DNA from: Verrucosispora sp. WMMD573
GTDB taxonomy: Bacteria > Actinomycetota > Actinomycetes > Mycobacteriales > Micromonosporaceae
Length of the DNA stretch: 64,000 nt
Assembly (NCBI RefSeq): GCF_027497175.1
Contig: NZ_CP114901.1
Span: forward strand, 3,906,001 to 3,970,000
Direction of reading: 5' to 3'
In this document: piece by piece, positions 42,521 to 51,141 of the stretch
How positions within the stretch are numbered: position 1 is the first letter of the stretch
Layout: the number at the start of each line of letters is the position of its first letter
Made by a program: the position numbers and the translations under genes
Notes under the pieces: model-generated
What the model was told of the DNA's origin: nothing
What the model saw: the letters and a program-made list of their open reading frames with translations, nothing else
Databases searched by the model: none

Positions 42521-43849
42521 ATGCACAAGCTGTTCCTGCCCCGGCTGGGGCAGACCATGGAAGAGGGGCTGCTCGTCGCGTGGCTGGTCGAGCCGGGGCA
42601 GAGCTTCGAGGCGGGCGACGACCTTTACGAGGTGGAGACCGAGAAGGTCACGGCCAGCGTGCAGGCGAGCCTGCCGGGTCGAATGCTGCGGATACTCGTG
42701 GAACCGAACAGCACGGTGCCGGTCGGCGCGTTGATCGCCGTGGCGGCCGACCCCGCCGATCCGGACACCGTGGCCGAAGCCGCTGTCGACGATCTCATCG
42801 CGGGGCGGGCGTCGGCACCGGTCACCGGTGAGCCCGGTCTGGCCGGCTCGCCGTCGGCGCCGGTCGATGCCCCGCAGACAAGCCTCCCGCGTACCGGACC
42901 GGTCCGGGCGATGCCACGCACGCGGACTCTGGCCCGTCGTCTGGAGGTGGACCTGAGCGACGTCCCGGGCACGGGCCCGGACGGTCTGGTCACCGAGCGG
43001 GATGTGGAGTCGCACGCCCCGGCATCCGTCGCGGCGCAGCCGTCTGCGTCGCCTGTCCCTGCCCCGTCGCCGGTCCCTGCTCCGCCGCCTGTCCCTGCGT
43101 CGCCTGTCCCTGCGCCGTCGCCTGCCGCTGCGCCGCCCCGATCCACGAGCGTCCCTGCCCGCCCGGGTGCACCGCGCATCCGCCAGCGGATGCCGCTGGC
43201 TCCGATCGCCCGACGGATGGCGTCCGTGGTGACGCGTAGTTGGACGGAGATTCCCCAGTTCAGCCAGGGTGTCCAGGTCGACGCGACCGCCCTGCGCCGC
43301 CGCCGCGACGGGTTGCGCGAGCGTACGGGACTGCCGATCGGGTTCAACGACCTGATCCTCGATGCCCTGGTGCGCAGCGTGGGGGAGGTGCCGGAGGCGA
43401 ACGCGAGTTTCGAGGGGGACGACGTCGTCATGTGGGGCGACGTGAACGTCTCCATCGCCGTGGACACGCCCTCGGGACTGCAGGTTCCGGTCCTGCGGTC
43501 GGCCCAGGAATACACGATCAGTGGTCGTGCGAGGCGGCTGCGTGAACTGGTGCAGCGGGCCCGGGCTGGTGATCTCGGCCTGGCGGACGTCAACGACGGC
43601 ACGATCACCCTGTCGAACCTCGGCATGTACGGCGTCGACCACGGCACTCCGCTGGTCACGCTGCCGCAGGCATGCATCGTCTTCGCCGGTGCCGTTCGTG
43701 ACGTGGTCACCGCGGTGGACGGTGCCATCGCGGTACGGCCGTCGCTCACCGTCACCTCGGCGTTCGACCATCGGGTACTCGACGGCGCTACCGCCGCGCG
43801 GTTCACCGGCGTCCTGCGTCGCAATCTGGAGTCCGAGACTGATCCCTAA
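42521..43849 (+). CDS. dihydrolipoamide acyltransferase E2
   Basis: 442 residues. Lipoyl domain at 1-80 with the lipoyl-lysine loop V-E-T-E-K-V-T-A-S. The E1/E3-binding domain is at about 128-160 (R-T-R-T-L-A-R-R-L-E-V-D-L-S-D-V-P-G-T-G-P-D-G). A long Pro/Ala/Ser linker with repeated P-V-P-A units follows at about 170-210, then the catalytic domain ending S-A-F-D-H-R-V-L-D-G (active-site His and Asp). The core of the complex transfers the acyl group to CoA. No E3 gene is in the window, so the general dihydrolipoamide dehydrogenase must serve. ATG 16 bp after E1beta, with GGAGGA ribosome site. Confidence 0.92.
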   Translation: MHKLFLPRLGQTMEEGLLVAWLVEPGQSFEAGDDLYEVETEKVTASVQASLPGRMLRILVEPNSTVPVGALIAVAADPADPDTVAEAAVDDLIAGRASAPVTGEPGLAGSPSAPVDAPQTSLPRTGPVRAMPRTRTLARRLEVDLSDVPGTGPDGLVTERDVESHAPASVAAQPSASPVPAPSPVPAPPPVPASPVPAPSPAAAPPRSTSVPARPGAPRIRQRMPLAPIARRMASVVTRSWTEIPQFSQGVQVDATALRRRRDGLRERTGLPIGFNDLILDALVRSVGEVPEANASFEGDDVVMWGDVNVSIAVDTPSGLQVPVLRSAQEYTISGRARRLRELVQRARAGDLGLADVNDGTITLSNLGMYGVDHGTPLVTLPQACIVFAGAVRDVVTAVDGAIAVRPSLTVTSAFDHRVLDGATAARFTGVLRRNLESETDP

Positions 43850-43850
43850 C

Positions 43851-43864
43851 CGACCGAACGGTCG
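43851..43864. promoter_or_regulatory. TetR-regulon operator C
   Basis: CGACCGAACGGTCG, a perfect palindrome immediately after the E2 stop codon. A weaker match to the consensus core but with the same CGACCG half-site. Confidence 0.55.
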
Positions 43865-44024
43865 ATTCCAGCCCCGGGATCCCGTCACTGCCCCTACTAG
43901 CAGACACCACGCTCCACGCGGCGACAGTCCTACGTCAGCCGCTGATCGTCCAGGTCAGGACGGTCGATCACGCACAGATCGTTGACGACGCCGAAACCGC
44001 GAATTTACGATCCGACATAGTTCC

Positions 44025-44038
44025 ACCGACTGGTCAGT
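44025..44038. promoter_or_regulatory. TetR-regulon operator D, before the SnoaL/transport operon
   Basis: ACCGACTGGTCAGT, containing the perfect inverted repeat GACTG-GT-CAGTC, 39 bp ahead of the SnoaL-like gene. It marks the start of the second transcription block. Confidence 0.68.
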
Positions 44039-44076
44039 CGACTCGTAGCGCGGCGAGGACGAGCGGAAGGACCGCA

Positions 44077-44517
44077 ATGGCAGACCTCAAGGCCCTGGCC
44101 ACCGCACAGTGTGACGCCTGGAACGCACACGACCTGGAAGGCTACCTCTCCTACTTCAGCGACGACGCCGTCTACACCTGCCCCGGCCGCGTGATCAGGG
44201 GCAAGGACGCCATCCGTTCGTACATGCTCACCCTGACCGAGGCATTCCCCGACGAGAACCTCACGTACAAGCCGTTCGTGGCCGAGGGCGACACCGTTGT
44301 CATGCGGTTCGAGGCGCGGGCGACGCACTCGGGGGTCTTCCGGGTCAGCCCACGCCGCCAGCTCGCCCCGAGTGGCCGCAGCTACCTCCTCGATGTCGTC
44401 AGCATCGCCACCTTCGACGGCGACAAGATCGTCAAGCTTGAGGACTTCTTCGACCTGTACGACTTCGCGTTCAAGCAGATGCAGTTCCCCCTCCCGACCT
44501 CCGCCGCCGCACGTTGA
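44077..44517 (+). CDS. SnoaL-like / NTF2-like protein
   Basis: 146 residues. The opening A-Q-C-D-A-W-N-A-H-D-L-E-G-Y-L-S-Y-F-S-D-D-A-V-Y, then G-K-D-A-I-R-S-Y, and the closing F-D-G-D-K-I-V-K-L-E-D-F-F-D are the standard SnoaL-like pattern. These small cone-shaped proteins are isomerases, hydrolases or ligand binders; the function cannot be told from sequence. It begins the block with the transporter genes, so it may modify or bind the imported substrate. Confidence 0.85.
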   Translation: MADLKALATAQCDAWNAHDLEGYLSYFSDDAVYTCPGRVIRGKDAIRSYMLTLTEAFPDENLTYKPFVAEGDTVVMRFEARATHSGVFRVSPRRQLAPSGRSYLLDVVSIATFDGDKIVKLEDFFDLYDFAFKQMQFPLPTSAAAR

Positions 44518-44536
44518 CCTGACCTGGAGGAAGACG

Positions 44537-45883
44537 ATGACCCGCTTCACGGAACACCGCCGCTACCGGCGTGGATCGGTCCGGATCAGGCTGGCCGGCG
44601 CGGCCACTCTCGCAGCCGCCTTGTTGCTCAGCGCCTGCTCCGGTTCGGCGGTAAGCGGCGGTAACGGCGACTCGGGGTCGGCCTACCCCGATCCCGGTAT
44701 CACCGACACCGAAATCAAGATCGGCGTCACCTACCCGTTTTCCGGCCCCGTCTCCGCCTACGGTGATCAGTACAAGGGCGCGGAGGCGTACGTCAGGTAC
44801 GTCAACGAGGTCCAGGGCGGTATCCAGAGCGCCGACGGCAAGACCCGCAAATTGGTTGTCGAGGCACGCGACGATCAGTACGACCCCGGCAAGTCACTTG
44901 AGCAGGTCCGCAGACTCGTGGAGTCGGACAACGTCTTTGCGATCAATGGTGTGGTGGGCACGCCGCCGAACTCGGCGATCGTGGAGTACCTGAACAACGC
45001 CGAGGTGCCGCACCTGTTCGCCGCCACCGGTGCGACGAAGTGGGGAGCCCAACCCGACGTCTGGCCGTGGACGGTCGGCTTCCAGCCGGCCTACTCGCTG
45101 GAGTCGACCGCCCTCGTGCAGCACCTTGAGCAGGCGGACCCCGACGCCACCGTGGCGATCCTGTACCAGAACGACGACTACGGCAAGGACTTCCTCGCCG
45201 GATTCGAGTGGGCTGTCGAGCAGTCCGACTCGAACATCAAGATCGTGGCGAAGGAGTCGTACGAGACGGCCGACGCGAGCGTCGACTCCCAGATGGCCCG
45301 CCTCGCCGCCAGCAACGCCACCGTCGCCAACCTGATCACCACGCCGAAGTTCGCGGCACAGGCACTGGTCAACCTTGCCCAGTCGAGCTGGGATCCGCAG
45401 ACCACCCTGCTGCCCAGCCCATCCGCGTCAATCTCGGCGACGATCGAACCGGCCGGCTTCGACAAGGCCCAAGGTGTCATCACTGCGCTCTACTTCAAGG
45501 ACCCTGCCGATCCGCAGTGGGAGGCCGACGAGGGGATGCGCGAGTACAAGGACATCCTGACCAACTACGGATCCGTGCAGAACCTCAGCGAGAACATGCC
45601 GGTGCACGGTTTCATGCACTTCTACGCCCTGGTGGAGGCGCTGAAACTGATGGAGGAGCCCACCCGCCAGGGGCTGATGGACGCCGCCCTGAGCATGTCC
45701 AACATCCAGCACCCGATGCTGATCCCGGGCAGCAGCATCAACACCACTCCCGACCACCGATTTCCCGTGGAATCCCTGCAACTCATGAGGTTCGAGGGGG
45801 AGAAGTGGGTCTCTCTCGGCGGGCCTCTCAATCTGCAGGGCCGCACGCCGAAACTCACCGTCGAACAGCTTTCCGGTCAGTAG
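44537..45883 (+). CDS. LIV-type ABC transporter substrate-binding lipoprotein
   Basis: 448 residues from the ATG at 44537 with GGAGGAAG before it. The basic N-terminus and hydrophobic run end in the lipobox L-L-S-A-C (Cys34), so it is a membrane-anchored lipoprotein. The mature part starts D-T-E-I-K-I-G-V-T-Y-P-F-S-G-P-V-S-A-Y-G, the usual opening of periplasmic-binding fold type I (LivJ/AmiC-like) proteins, and contains Y-L-N-N-A-E-V-P-H-L-F-A-A-T-G-A. It captures the substrate for the LivG/F/H/M pump encoded next. Such systems carry branched-chain amino acids, but also aromatic and alicyclic acids and amides; the ligand here is probably the pathway substrate. Confidence 0.9.
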   Translation: MTRFTEHRRYRRGSVRIRLAGAATLAAALLLSACSGSAVSGGNGDSGSAYPDPGITDTEIKIGVTYPFSGPVSAYGDQYKGAEAYVRYVNEVQGGIQSADGKTRKLVVEARDDQYDPGKSLEQVRRLVESDNVFAINGVVGTPPNSAIVEYLNNAEVPHLFAATGATKWGAQPDVWPWTVGFQPAYSLESTALVQHLEQADPDATVAILYQNDDYGKDFLAGFEWAVEQSDSNIKIVAKESYETADASVDSQMARLAASNATVANLITTPKFAAQALVNLAQSSWDPQTTLLPSPSASISATIEPAGFDKAQGVITALYFKDPADPQWEADEGMREYKDILTNYGSVQNLSENMPVHGFMHFYALVEALKLMEEPTRQGLMDAALSMSNIQHPMLIPGSSINTTPDHRFPVESLQLMRFEGEKWVSLGGPLNLQGRTPKLTVEQLSGQ

Positions 45884-45982
45884 ACCGGGACCGGTGTGGC
45901 GCCGCAGGGCGCCGCACCGGTAGCCGGTGGCCGCACCGCCCGAACCTGTTTCCGGTCGCAACCACGACGGCGAAGGAGAGAC

Positions 45983-46816
45983 ATGACCGACCAGCTGCTC
46001 GCCCGACGAAGCGAGCCCGAGGCGGGGAAGAACATCCTGCTAGAGGTCTGCGACGTCGGTATCCGTTTCGGCGGCTTGCGTGCACTGCACGACGTCAGCT
46101 TCACCGTGGGCCGCGACCAGGTTGTCGGGCTCATCGGACCGAACGGTGCCGGCAAGACGACGCTGTTCAACGTCATCACGCGGGCCTATCGCGCCGACAC
46201 CGGATCGGTCCGGTTCGACGGCGTCGATCTGCTGACCCGGCCGGCACACCAGATCGCGCAGCTCGGCGTCGCCCGTACGTTCCAGAATCTGGGACTGGTT
46301 CCCGCGCTCGACGTGCGCGGGAACGTGCTGCTCGGCGCCAACGCCCGCAGCCGACACGGCGTGATCAGCGCCGGGATCGGGTTCACTCGTACCGCCCGGC
46401 GTGAACGTGAGGCGCGGGAGCGTACCGAGATCGTGCTCCGCGACCTCGGGCTCGCCCAGGTTGCCTCGCTGCGCCCGGACGCCCTGCCGTTCGGCACACT
46501 CAAGCGGATCGAGCTGGCTCGTGCCATCGCCGCCGAGCCGTCGCTGCTGATGCTCGACGAACCGGCGAACGGGCTGTCCGCGGCCGAGGTCGACGAGTTG
46601 TCCGACCTCATCCGAACGCTGCGGCGGACCTACCGGCTCACCATCCTGCTGGTCGAGCACAACATGCGCATGGTGATGGATCTGTCGGACCACATCGTCG
46701 TACTGAACTTCGGACAGGTGCTCGCGCAGGGGACACCGGCCGAGATTCGTAGCGACGACGCCGTCGTGTCGGCTTACCTCGGCGAGTCGTCGGCCCGGGA
46801 CGGGGGTACGTCATGA
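45983..46816 (+). CDS. livG: LIV-type ABC transporter ATP-binding protein LivG
   Basis: 277 residues (ATG at 45983, AAGGAGAG ribosome site). Walker A I-G-P-N-G-A-G-K-T-T is at about 51-60 and Walker B L-L-M-L-D-E-P-A-N-G-L later, with the LivG-type C-terminal V-L-N-F-G-Q-V-L-A-Q-G-T-P-A-E-I. The signature region is atypical: L-P-F-G-T-L-K-R-I-E-L-A-R-A where most members have L-S-x-G-x-Q, a substitution common in LivG. It pairs with LivF on the inner face of the membrane. The stop overlaps the livF start (ATGA). Confidence 0.93.
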   Translation: MTDQLLARRSEPEAGKNILLEVCDVGIRFGGLRALHDVSFTVGRDQVVGLIGPNGAGKTTLFNVITRAYRADTGSVRFDGVDLLTRPAHQIAQLGVARTFQNLGLVPALDVRGNVLLGANARSRHGVISAGIGFTRTARREREARERTEIVLRDLGLAQVASLRPDALPFGTLKRIELARAIAAEPSLLMLDEPANGLSAAEVDELSDLIRTLRRTYRLTILLVEHNMRMVMDLSDHIVVLNFGQVLAQGTPAEIRSDDAVVSAYLGESSARDGGTS

Positions 46817-47520
46817 CTCTGCTCGAACTCAGCGACGTGACGGCCGGATACGGGGGGCGCCACGCCGTGCGGGACCTCAATGTCCGCATCGCTCCCGCCG
46901 GTCGGGTCGCCGTACTCGGCGCGAACGGGGCCGGGAAGTCCACTCTGCTCCGGGCGATCAGCGGACTGATCGACGTCACCGGCTCGATCCGCTTCAACGG
47001 CGAGGAGATTCGAGGTCGCCGACCGCAGGAGATCGTATCCCGTGGCGTGGCGCACGTGCCGGAGGGCCGGGGCACGTTCGGCCAGCTGACGGTCGAGGAG
47101 AACCTGACGGTCGGCGCCTTCACCCGCAAGGACGGTGAGGTGGCCGAGGACATCGACAAGGTGTACGGCTACTTCCCGGTGCTGCGGGAGCGGCGGCGGC
47201 AGAAGGCAGCCGCGCTCAGCGGTGGGGAGCAGCAGATGCTCGCCATCGGCCGAGCGCTCATGCTGCGGCCGAGGCTGCTGCTGCTCGACGAACCGTCGCT
47301 CGGCCTCGCCCCCAGGGTGACCGCGGATGTGTTCGCCATCCTCCGGGAGATCCACGGCGATTCGGGCGTCGGGATTCTGGTCGTGGAGCAGAACGCCGAG
47401 CTGGCCCTCGCCTTCGTCGACCACGCGTACGTGCTGGAGACCGGGCGGGTCGTCGCCGCCGCCACATCCGACGAGCTGCGTGGCGACGCGCACCTCCGCC
47501 GCGCCTACCTGGGGTACTGA
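46813..47520 (+). CDS. livF: LIV-type ABC transporter ATP-binding protein LivF
   Basis: 235 residues, typical LivF length. Walker A L-G-A-N-G-A-G-K-S-T, signature A-L-S-G-G-E-Q-Q-M-L-A-I-G-R-A-L and Walker B L-L-L-L-D-E-P-S-L-G-L-A are all intact. Coupled to livG by ATGA and one base ahead of livH. Confidence 0.94.
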   Translation: MTLLELSDVTAGYGGRHAVRDLNVRIAPAGRVAVLGANGAGKSTLLRAISGLIDVTGSIRFNGEEIRGRRPQEIVSRGVAHVPEGRGTFGQLTVEENLTVGAFTRKDGEVAEDIDKVYGYFPVLRERRRQKAAALSGGEQQMLAIGRALMLRPRLLLLDEPSLGLAPRVTADVFAILREIHGDSGVGILVVEQNAELALAFVDHAYVLETGRVVAAATSDELRGDAHLRRAYLGY

Positions 47521-47521
47521 C

Positions 47522-48403
47522 ATGGAGCAACTGGCAGAGCAGATAGTGTCCGGGATCGGCAACGGAGCAATCTACGCGTCGCTGGCCGTCGCGCTCGTGC
47601 TCGTTTTCCGCTCCACCGGCGTGATCAACCTCGCCCAGGGTGAGATGGCGATGTTCTCCACCTTCGTCGCCTGGCAACTGACCGCGATCGGGCTGAACAT
47701 CTGGCTCGCCTTTCTGATCACGGTCGTGCTGTCGATGGCGGCCGGCGCCGGGATCGAGCGCGTGCTGATCCGACCGTTCCGCAAGCGCGACGAGCTGACC
47801 ATCATCATCGTCACACTCGGCCTGTTCCTGATATTCAACAGCCTGGCGGGCTGGATCTGGTCGTACACGATCCGGCCGTTCCCCAGCCTGCTCCCGGATG
47901 GAACCCTCGACATCGGGCCGGTACGGACCTCGATCGCCACCCTCGGGACGCTGGCGATCGTGCTCGCGGCAACATTCCTGCTCTTTCTGCTGTTTCAACG
48001 CAGCAAGGTGGGCCTGGCCATGCGCGCGGTGGTGGACAACGGCACCTCCAGCCAGCTGGTGGGCATCCCGATCGGCGCGGTGCTCAGTCTCGGCTGGGCG
48101 TTGGCTGCGGGAATGGGGGCGATGTCCGGGATTCTGATCGCTCCGAAGCTCTTCCTCGAACCCCACATGATGTTCGGCGTGCTCATCTACTCCTTCGCCG
48201 CCGCAACCCTGGGCGGCTGGGACAGTCCGATCGGCGCGGTGATCGCCGGGCTGCTGGTGGGTGTCGGCCAGAATCTCGCCGCCACCTACATCCCGTGGAT
48301 CGGCTCCGATCTCACGATCGTGTTCGCCCTGGCCATCATCCTGGCCGTCCTGCTGGTGCGCCCGGCCGGACTCCTCGGTTCGAAGGAGGTGGCGCGGGTA
48401 TGA
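47522..48403 (+). CDS. livH: LIV-type ABC transporter permease LivH
   Basis: 293 residues from the ATG at 47522 directly after the livF stop. It is highly hydrophobic, with about eight membrane spans. Family motifs: G-N-G-A-I-Y-A-S-L-A-V-A-L-V-L-V-F-R-S-T-G-V-I-N-L-A-Q-G-E-M at the N-terminus and G-G-W-D-S-P-I-G-A-V-I-A-G-L-L-V-G-V near the end. One half of the membrane channel. Confidence 0.93.
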   Translation: MEQLAEQIVSGIGNGAIYASLAVALVLVFRSTGVINLAQGEMAMFSTFVAWQLTAIGLNIWLAFLITVVLSMAAGAGIERVLIRPFRKRDELTIIIVTLGLFLIFNSLAGWIWSYTIRPFPSLLPDGTLDIGPVRTSIATLGTLAIVLAATFLLFLLFQRSKVGLAMRAVVDNGTSSQLVGIPIGAVLSLGWALAAGMGAMSGILIAPKLFLEPHMMFGVLIYSFAAATLGGWDSPIGAVIAGLLVGVGQNLAATYIPWIGSDLTIVFALAIILAVLLVRPAGLLGSKEVARV

Positions 48404-49446
48404 GCGCCTTTCCGATCGTCGTCAGTCCACGTCGGGCGCGCCATGTCACCCGCGTGGCGGTCAGCGTCGTGCTCCTGGTCGCGCTGGCGATTCCGTTCTT
48501 CATGACGGCGTTCAGCGTGTTCCAGGTCAGCCTGATTCTCGCCCTGGCGATCGGCGTGCTGGGGCTCAACCTCCTGGTCGGCTACGGCGGGCAGGTCTCG
48601 CTCGGACACAGCTTCTTCATCGCCGTGGGTGGATACACCAGTGCGGTACTCATGGCCGACCACGGCTGGAACTTCTTCGCGACGCTCATTCCGGTCGCCC
48701 TGTTCTCGGGCGGGGCCGGCCTACTGCTCGGCTTTCCTGCACTGCGGCTGAGGGGTCTGTACCTCGCGCTGGCCACCCTGGCGTTGGCGTTGTCGACCGG
48801 GCCGCTGCTGCGGCGCTTCGAGGGGCTGACCGGCGGGGTCCAAGGTGTCATCGTGCCGACTCCTGACTGGCTGCGTGACAGCCCACTGGGCAAGGACGCG
48901 AGCGTCTACTACATCGTCCTGGCGGCGATGCTGCTGGTGACCTGGCTGGTATCGCGGATCACCAGCGGTTACAGCGGGCTGGCCCTGGCCGTCATCAAAC
49001 AGAACGAGATCGTCGCGCGCAGTCAGGGCGTCGACACCGCCCGCTGGAAGACCGCCCTGTTCGGCGCGAGCGGTATGCTCGCCGGCCTCGGTGGTGCCTT
49101 CTACGTGCTCGCCATCGGCTTCATCGCGCCACAGTCGGTAGGCGTGATGCTGTCGATCTTCCTACTCGCGGGTGTCGTCATGGGCGGCCTGGGTTCGGTC
49201 TGGGGTGCGCTTTTCGGCGCGGCGATCGTGCACCTCCTGCCGCAGTATGCCGCGGATGTCAACCAGGGTCTGTCCGGAATGGTGTTCGGCGTCGCCATCA
49301 TCGCCGTGATGTTCCTGATGCCCGGTGGCTTCGTTCAGCTGTTCCGAACCGCGCTCGGGAAGCTCGTCCAGGTACGGGACGAGGCGAGATCCGCCGAGGA
49401 GGAGATGGGCAATGCCGGCAACCTGGCTGACGCGCGGTCCGGGTGA
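48400..49446 (+). CDS. livM: LIV-type ABC transporter permease LivM
   Basis: 348 residues from the ATG at 48400, overlapping the livH stop (ATGA). Long hydrophobic segments and the LivM signature A-I-G-V-L-G-L-N-L-L-V-G-Y-G-G-Q-V-S-L-G-H, then K-T-A-L-F-G-A-S-G-M-L-A-G-L-G-G-A. The C-terminal tail is cytosolic and charged, and its last ~35 bases overlap the ligase gene. Confidence 0.92.
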   Translation: MSAFPIVVSPRRARHVTRVAVSVVLLVALAIPFFMTAFSVFQVSLILALAIGVLGLNLLVGYGGQVSLGHSFFIAVGGYTSAVLMADHGWNFFATLIPVALFSGGAGLLLGFPALRLRGLYLALATLALALSTGPLLRRFEGLTGGVQGVIVPTPDWLRDSPLGKDASVYYIVLAAMLLVTWLVSRITSGYSGLALAVIKQNEIVARSQGVDTARWKTALFGASGMLAGLGGAFYVLAIGFIAPQSVGVMLSIFLLAGVVMGGLGSVWGALFGAAIVHLLPQYAADVNQGLSGMVFGVAIIAVMFLMPGGFVQLFRTALGKLVQVRDEARSAEEEMGNAGNLADARSG

Positions 49447-51049
49447 CCTGCTGACCGCGCTCGACGACAACGCGGAGCACCGCCCCGACCACCTGGCGGT
49501 CCAGTGGCGGGGACGCAGCCTCACGTACGCCCAACTGGCCACCCGCACGCGTCAGGTCGCCGGCGCCATGGCGGCCGACGGCGTCGCCGCCGGACACCGG
49601 GTGGCCGTGCTCGCACGCAACCGGGTCGAACTGGTCGAGGTCTACTTCGCCGCCCTCGTGCTGGGCGCCGTGCCGGTGGTGCTCAACTGGCGCCTGGCGA
49701 CGGCGGAGCTTCGCGCCATCGTCGAGGACGCCGAGGCGAGGCTCGTCGTCGTGGATCCGCAGGTGCCGTCCGCGGACGGCCTCGTCGACCCGACGCGCGA
49801 CGGTCCCGCGATCGTGCTGTTGGCCTCGACCACGGGCAACGAGATGGCGTCGACGCGCGGGCGCGACTACGACACGTGGGTGGGCGAAGCTGTGCCGGTC
49901 GCGGGTCGGAGCAGCTCCGACCTCGACGACGCCTGCGTGCAGCTCTACACCTCCGGCACCACCGGACGACCCAAGGGGGTCCTGCTCAGTCACCGCAACA
50001 TGTGGTCATTGCTCAGCGGCGCGCACGAGGACTGGCGGGTGATGCCGGGCTCGGTCCTGCTGTGCCCGCTGCCGGCCTTCCACATCGGCGGGCTTGGCTG
50101 GATCCTTGTCTCGGTCGCCCGGGGTGCCACCGTGGTGCTCCTCGAGGAGGCTCGGCCGGATCTGATCCTACGGTCGATCTCCGCGCACGGCGTCACCCAC
50201 GTCATCCTGGTGCCCGCTCTGATGGCCTCCATCGTTGAGCAGCAACTCCGGGATCGCCTGGACATCAGGGCGCTGGAGATCATCGTGTACGGCGCCTCGC
50301 CGATACCGCGTACTCAGTTGCGGGAGGCTCTTGAGGTCCTGGATGCGGACTTCATCCAGGCCTACGGGATGACGGAGAGCTGTAGCTCGATGACCCAGCT
50401 GGGACCGGAGGCGCATCGGGAGGCGGCCGGGCAGCCCGAGCCGGCCGAGGGCGAGCCTGATCTGCTGCGCTCCTGCGGGCGTCCGCGCCGAGGCATCGAG
50501 CTGTCGATCCGCGCACTGCACGACGGCACCGAGTTGCCTGTCGGTGAGGTGGGCGAGGTCTGGGTGCGTAGTGCCCAGGTCATGGCCGGTTACTGGCGGC
50601 GGCCCGAGGAGACGGCGGCGGTGCTGATGCCCGGGGGGTGGCTGCGGACGGGCGACATGGGCTACTTCGGGCCTGACGGCCATCTGTATCTCTGCGACCG
50701 CGTCAAGGACATGATCATCTCTGGTGGCGAGAACATCTTCCCCGCGGAGGTGGAGAGCGTCCTGCTCGACCACCCTGCCGTGGCGGAGGTGGCCGTGATC
50801 GGGGTCCCGAGCCAGCGTTGGGGTGAGCGGCCCAAGGCTTACCTCGTGTTGGTGCCGAGCGCGGCGACGCCCGATCTGAAGGACATCCGCGCCTTCTGCC
50901 GGGCGCGGCTCGCGAGCTTCAAGTGTCCTGACGAGATCGAGGTCGTGCCGACGCTGCCCCGCAACGCCTCCGGGAAGCTGCTCAAGAAGGAGTTGCGGAG
51001 GCTCGTCACCCCAAACTTACCGACTGGCCAGTCGAGTAGCGTTCGGTAG
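49412..51049 (+). CDS. acyl-CoA synthetase (AMP-forming ligase)
   Basis: 545 residues from the ATG at 49412 (GAGGAGGAG upstream), overlapping livM by 35 bp. Adenylate-forming motifs: Y-T-S-G-T-T-G-R-P-K-G-V P-loop at about 177-188, Y-G-M-T-E at about 320-324, G-W-L-R-T-G-D-M-G-Y, and near the end N-A-S-G-K-L-L-K-K-E with the catalytic Lys. It activates an imported or generated carboxylic acid to its CoA ester in the cytosol using ATP. Last gene of the transport block; operator E sits inside its 3' end. Confidence 0.91.
   Translation: MPATWLTRGPGDLLTALDDNAEHRPDHLAVQWRGRSLTYAQLATRTRQVAGAMAADGVAAGHRVAVLARNRVELVEVYFAALVLGAVPVVLNWRLATAELRAIVEDAEARLVVVDPQVPSADGLVDPTRDGPAIVLLASTTGNEMASTRGRDYDTWVGEAVPVAGRSSSDLDDACVQLYTSGTTGRPKGVLLSHRNMWSLLSGAHEDWRVMPGSVLLCPLPAFHIGGLGWILVSVARGATVVLLEEARPDLILRSISAHGVTHVILVPALMASIVEQQLRDRLDIRALEIIVYGASPIPRTQLREALEVLDADFIQAYGMTESCSSMTQLGPEAHREAAGQPEPAEGEPDLLRSCGRPRRGIELSIRALHDGTELPVGEVGEVWVRSAQVMAGYWRRPEETAAVLMPGGWLRTGDMGYFGPDGHLYLCDRVKDMIISGGENIFPAEVESVLLDHPAVAEVAVIGVPSQRWGERPKAYLVLVPSAATPDLKDIRAFCRARLASFKCPDEIEVVPTLPRNASGKLLKKELRRLVTPNLPTGQSSSVR
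51021..51034. promoter_or_regulatory. TetR-regulon operator E
   Basis: CGACTGGCCAGTCG, a perfect 14-bp palindrome within the last codons of the acyl-CoA ligase gene, 121 bp before the oxidation operon. Confidence 0.65.
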
Positions 51050-51118
51050 CAGCTCGCCAGAAGGGCAGCGACAGTGGGTTTAGTCATTGACCGTGCATGG
51101 GCTTGGCCAGTACGGTCG

Positions 51119-51132
51119 ACCGACCAGTCGGT
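51119..51132. promoter_or_regulatory. TetR-regulon operator F, before the oxidation operon
   Basis: ACCGACCAGTCGGT, a perfect palindrome identical to the core of operator B, ending 9 bp before the first ATG of the eight-gene operon. Confidence 0.78.
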
Positions 51133-51141
51133 TGGGAGAAG

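Noticed and set aside
43040..43140. Repeated GTCCCTGC units as a DNA repeat or array
   Set aside because: They encode the P-V-P-A linker of the E2 protein and follow its frame; this is a protein linker, not a CRISPR or regulatory array.
40556..43849. Naming the E1/E2 genes acoABC
   Set aside because: The family fits acetoin, pyruvate and branched-chain complexes equally. The context points to another 2-oxo acid, so a specific symbol is not justified.
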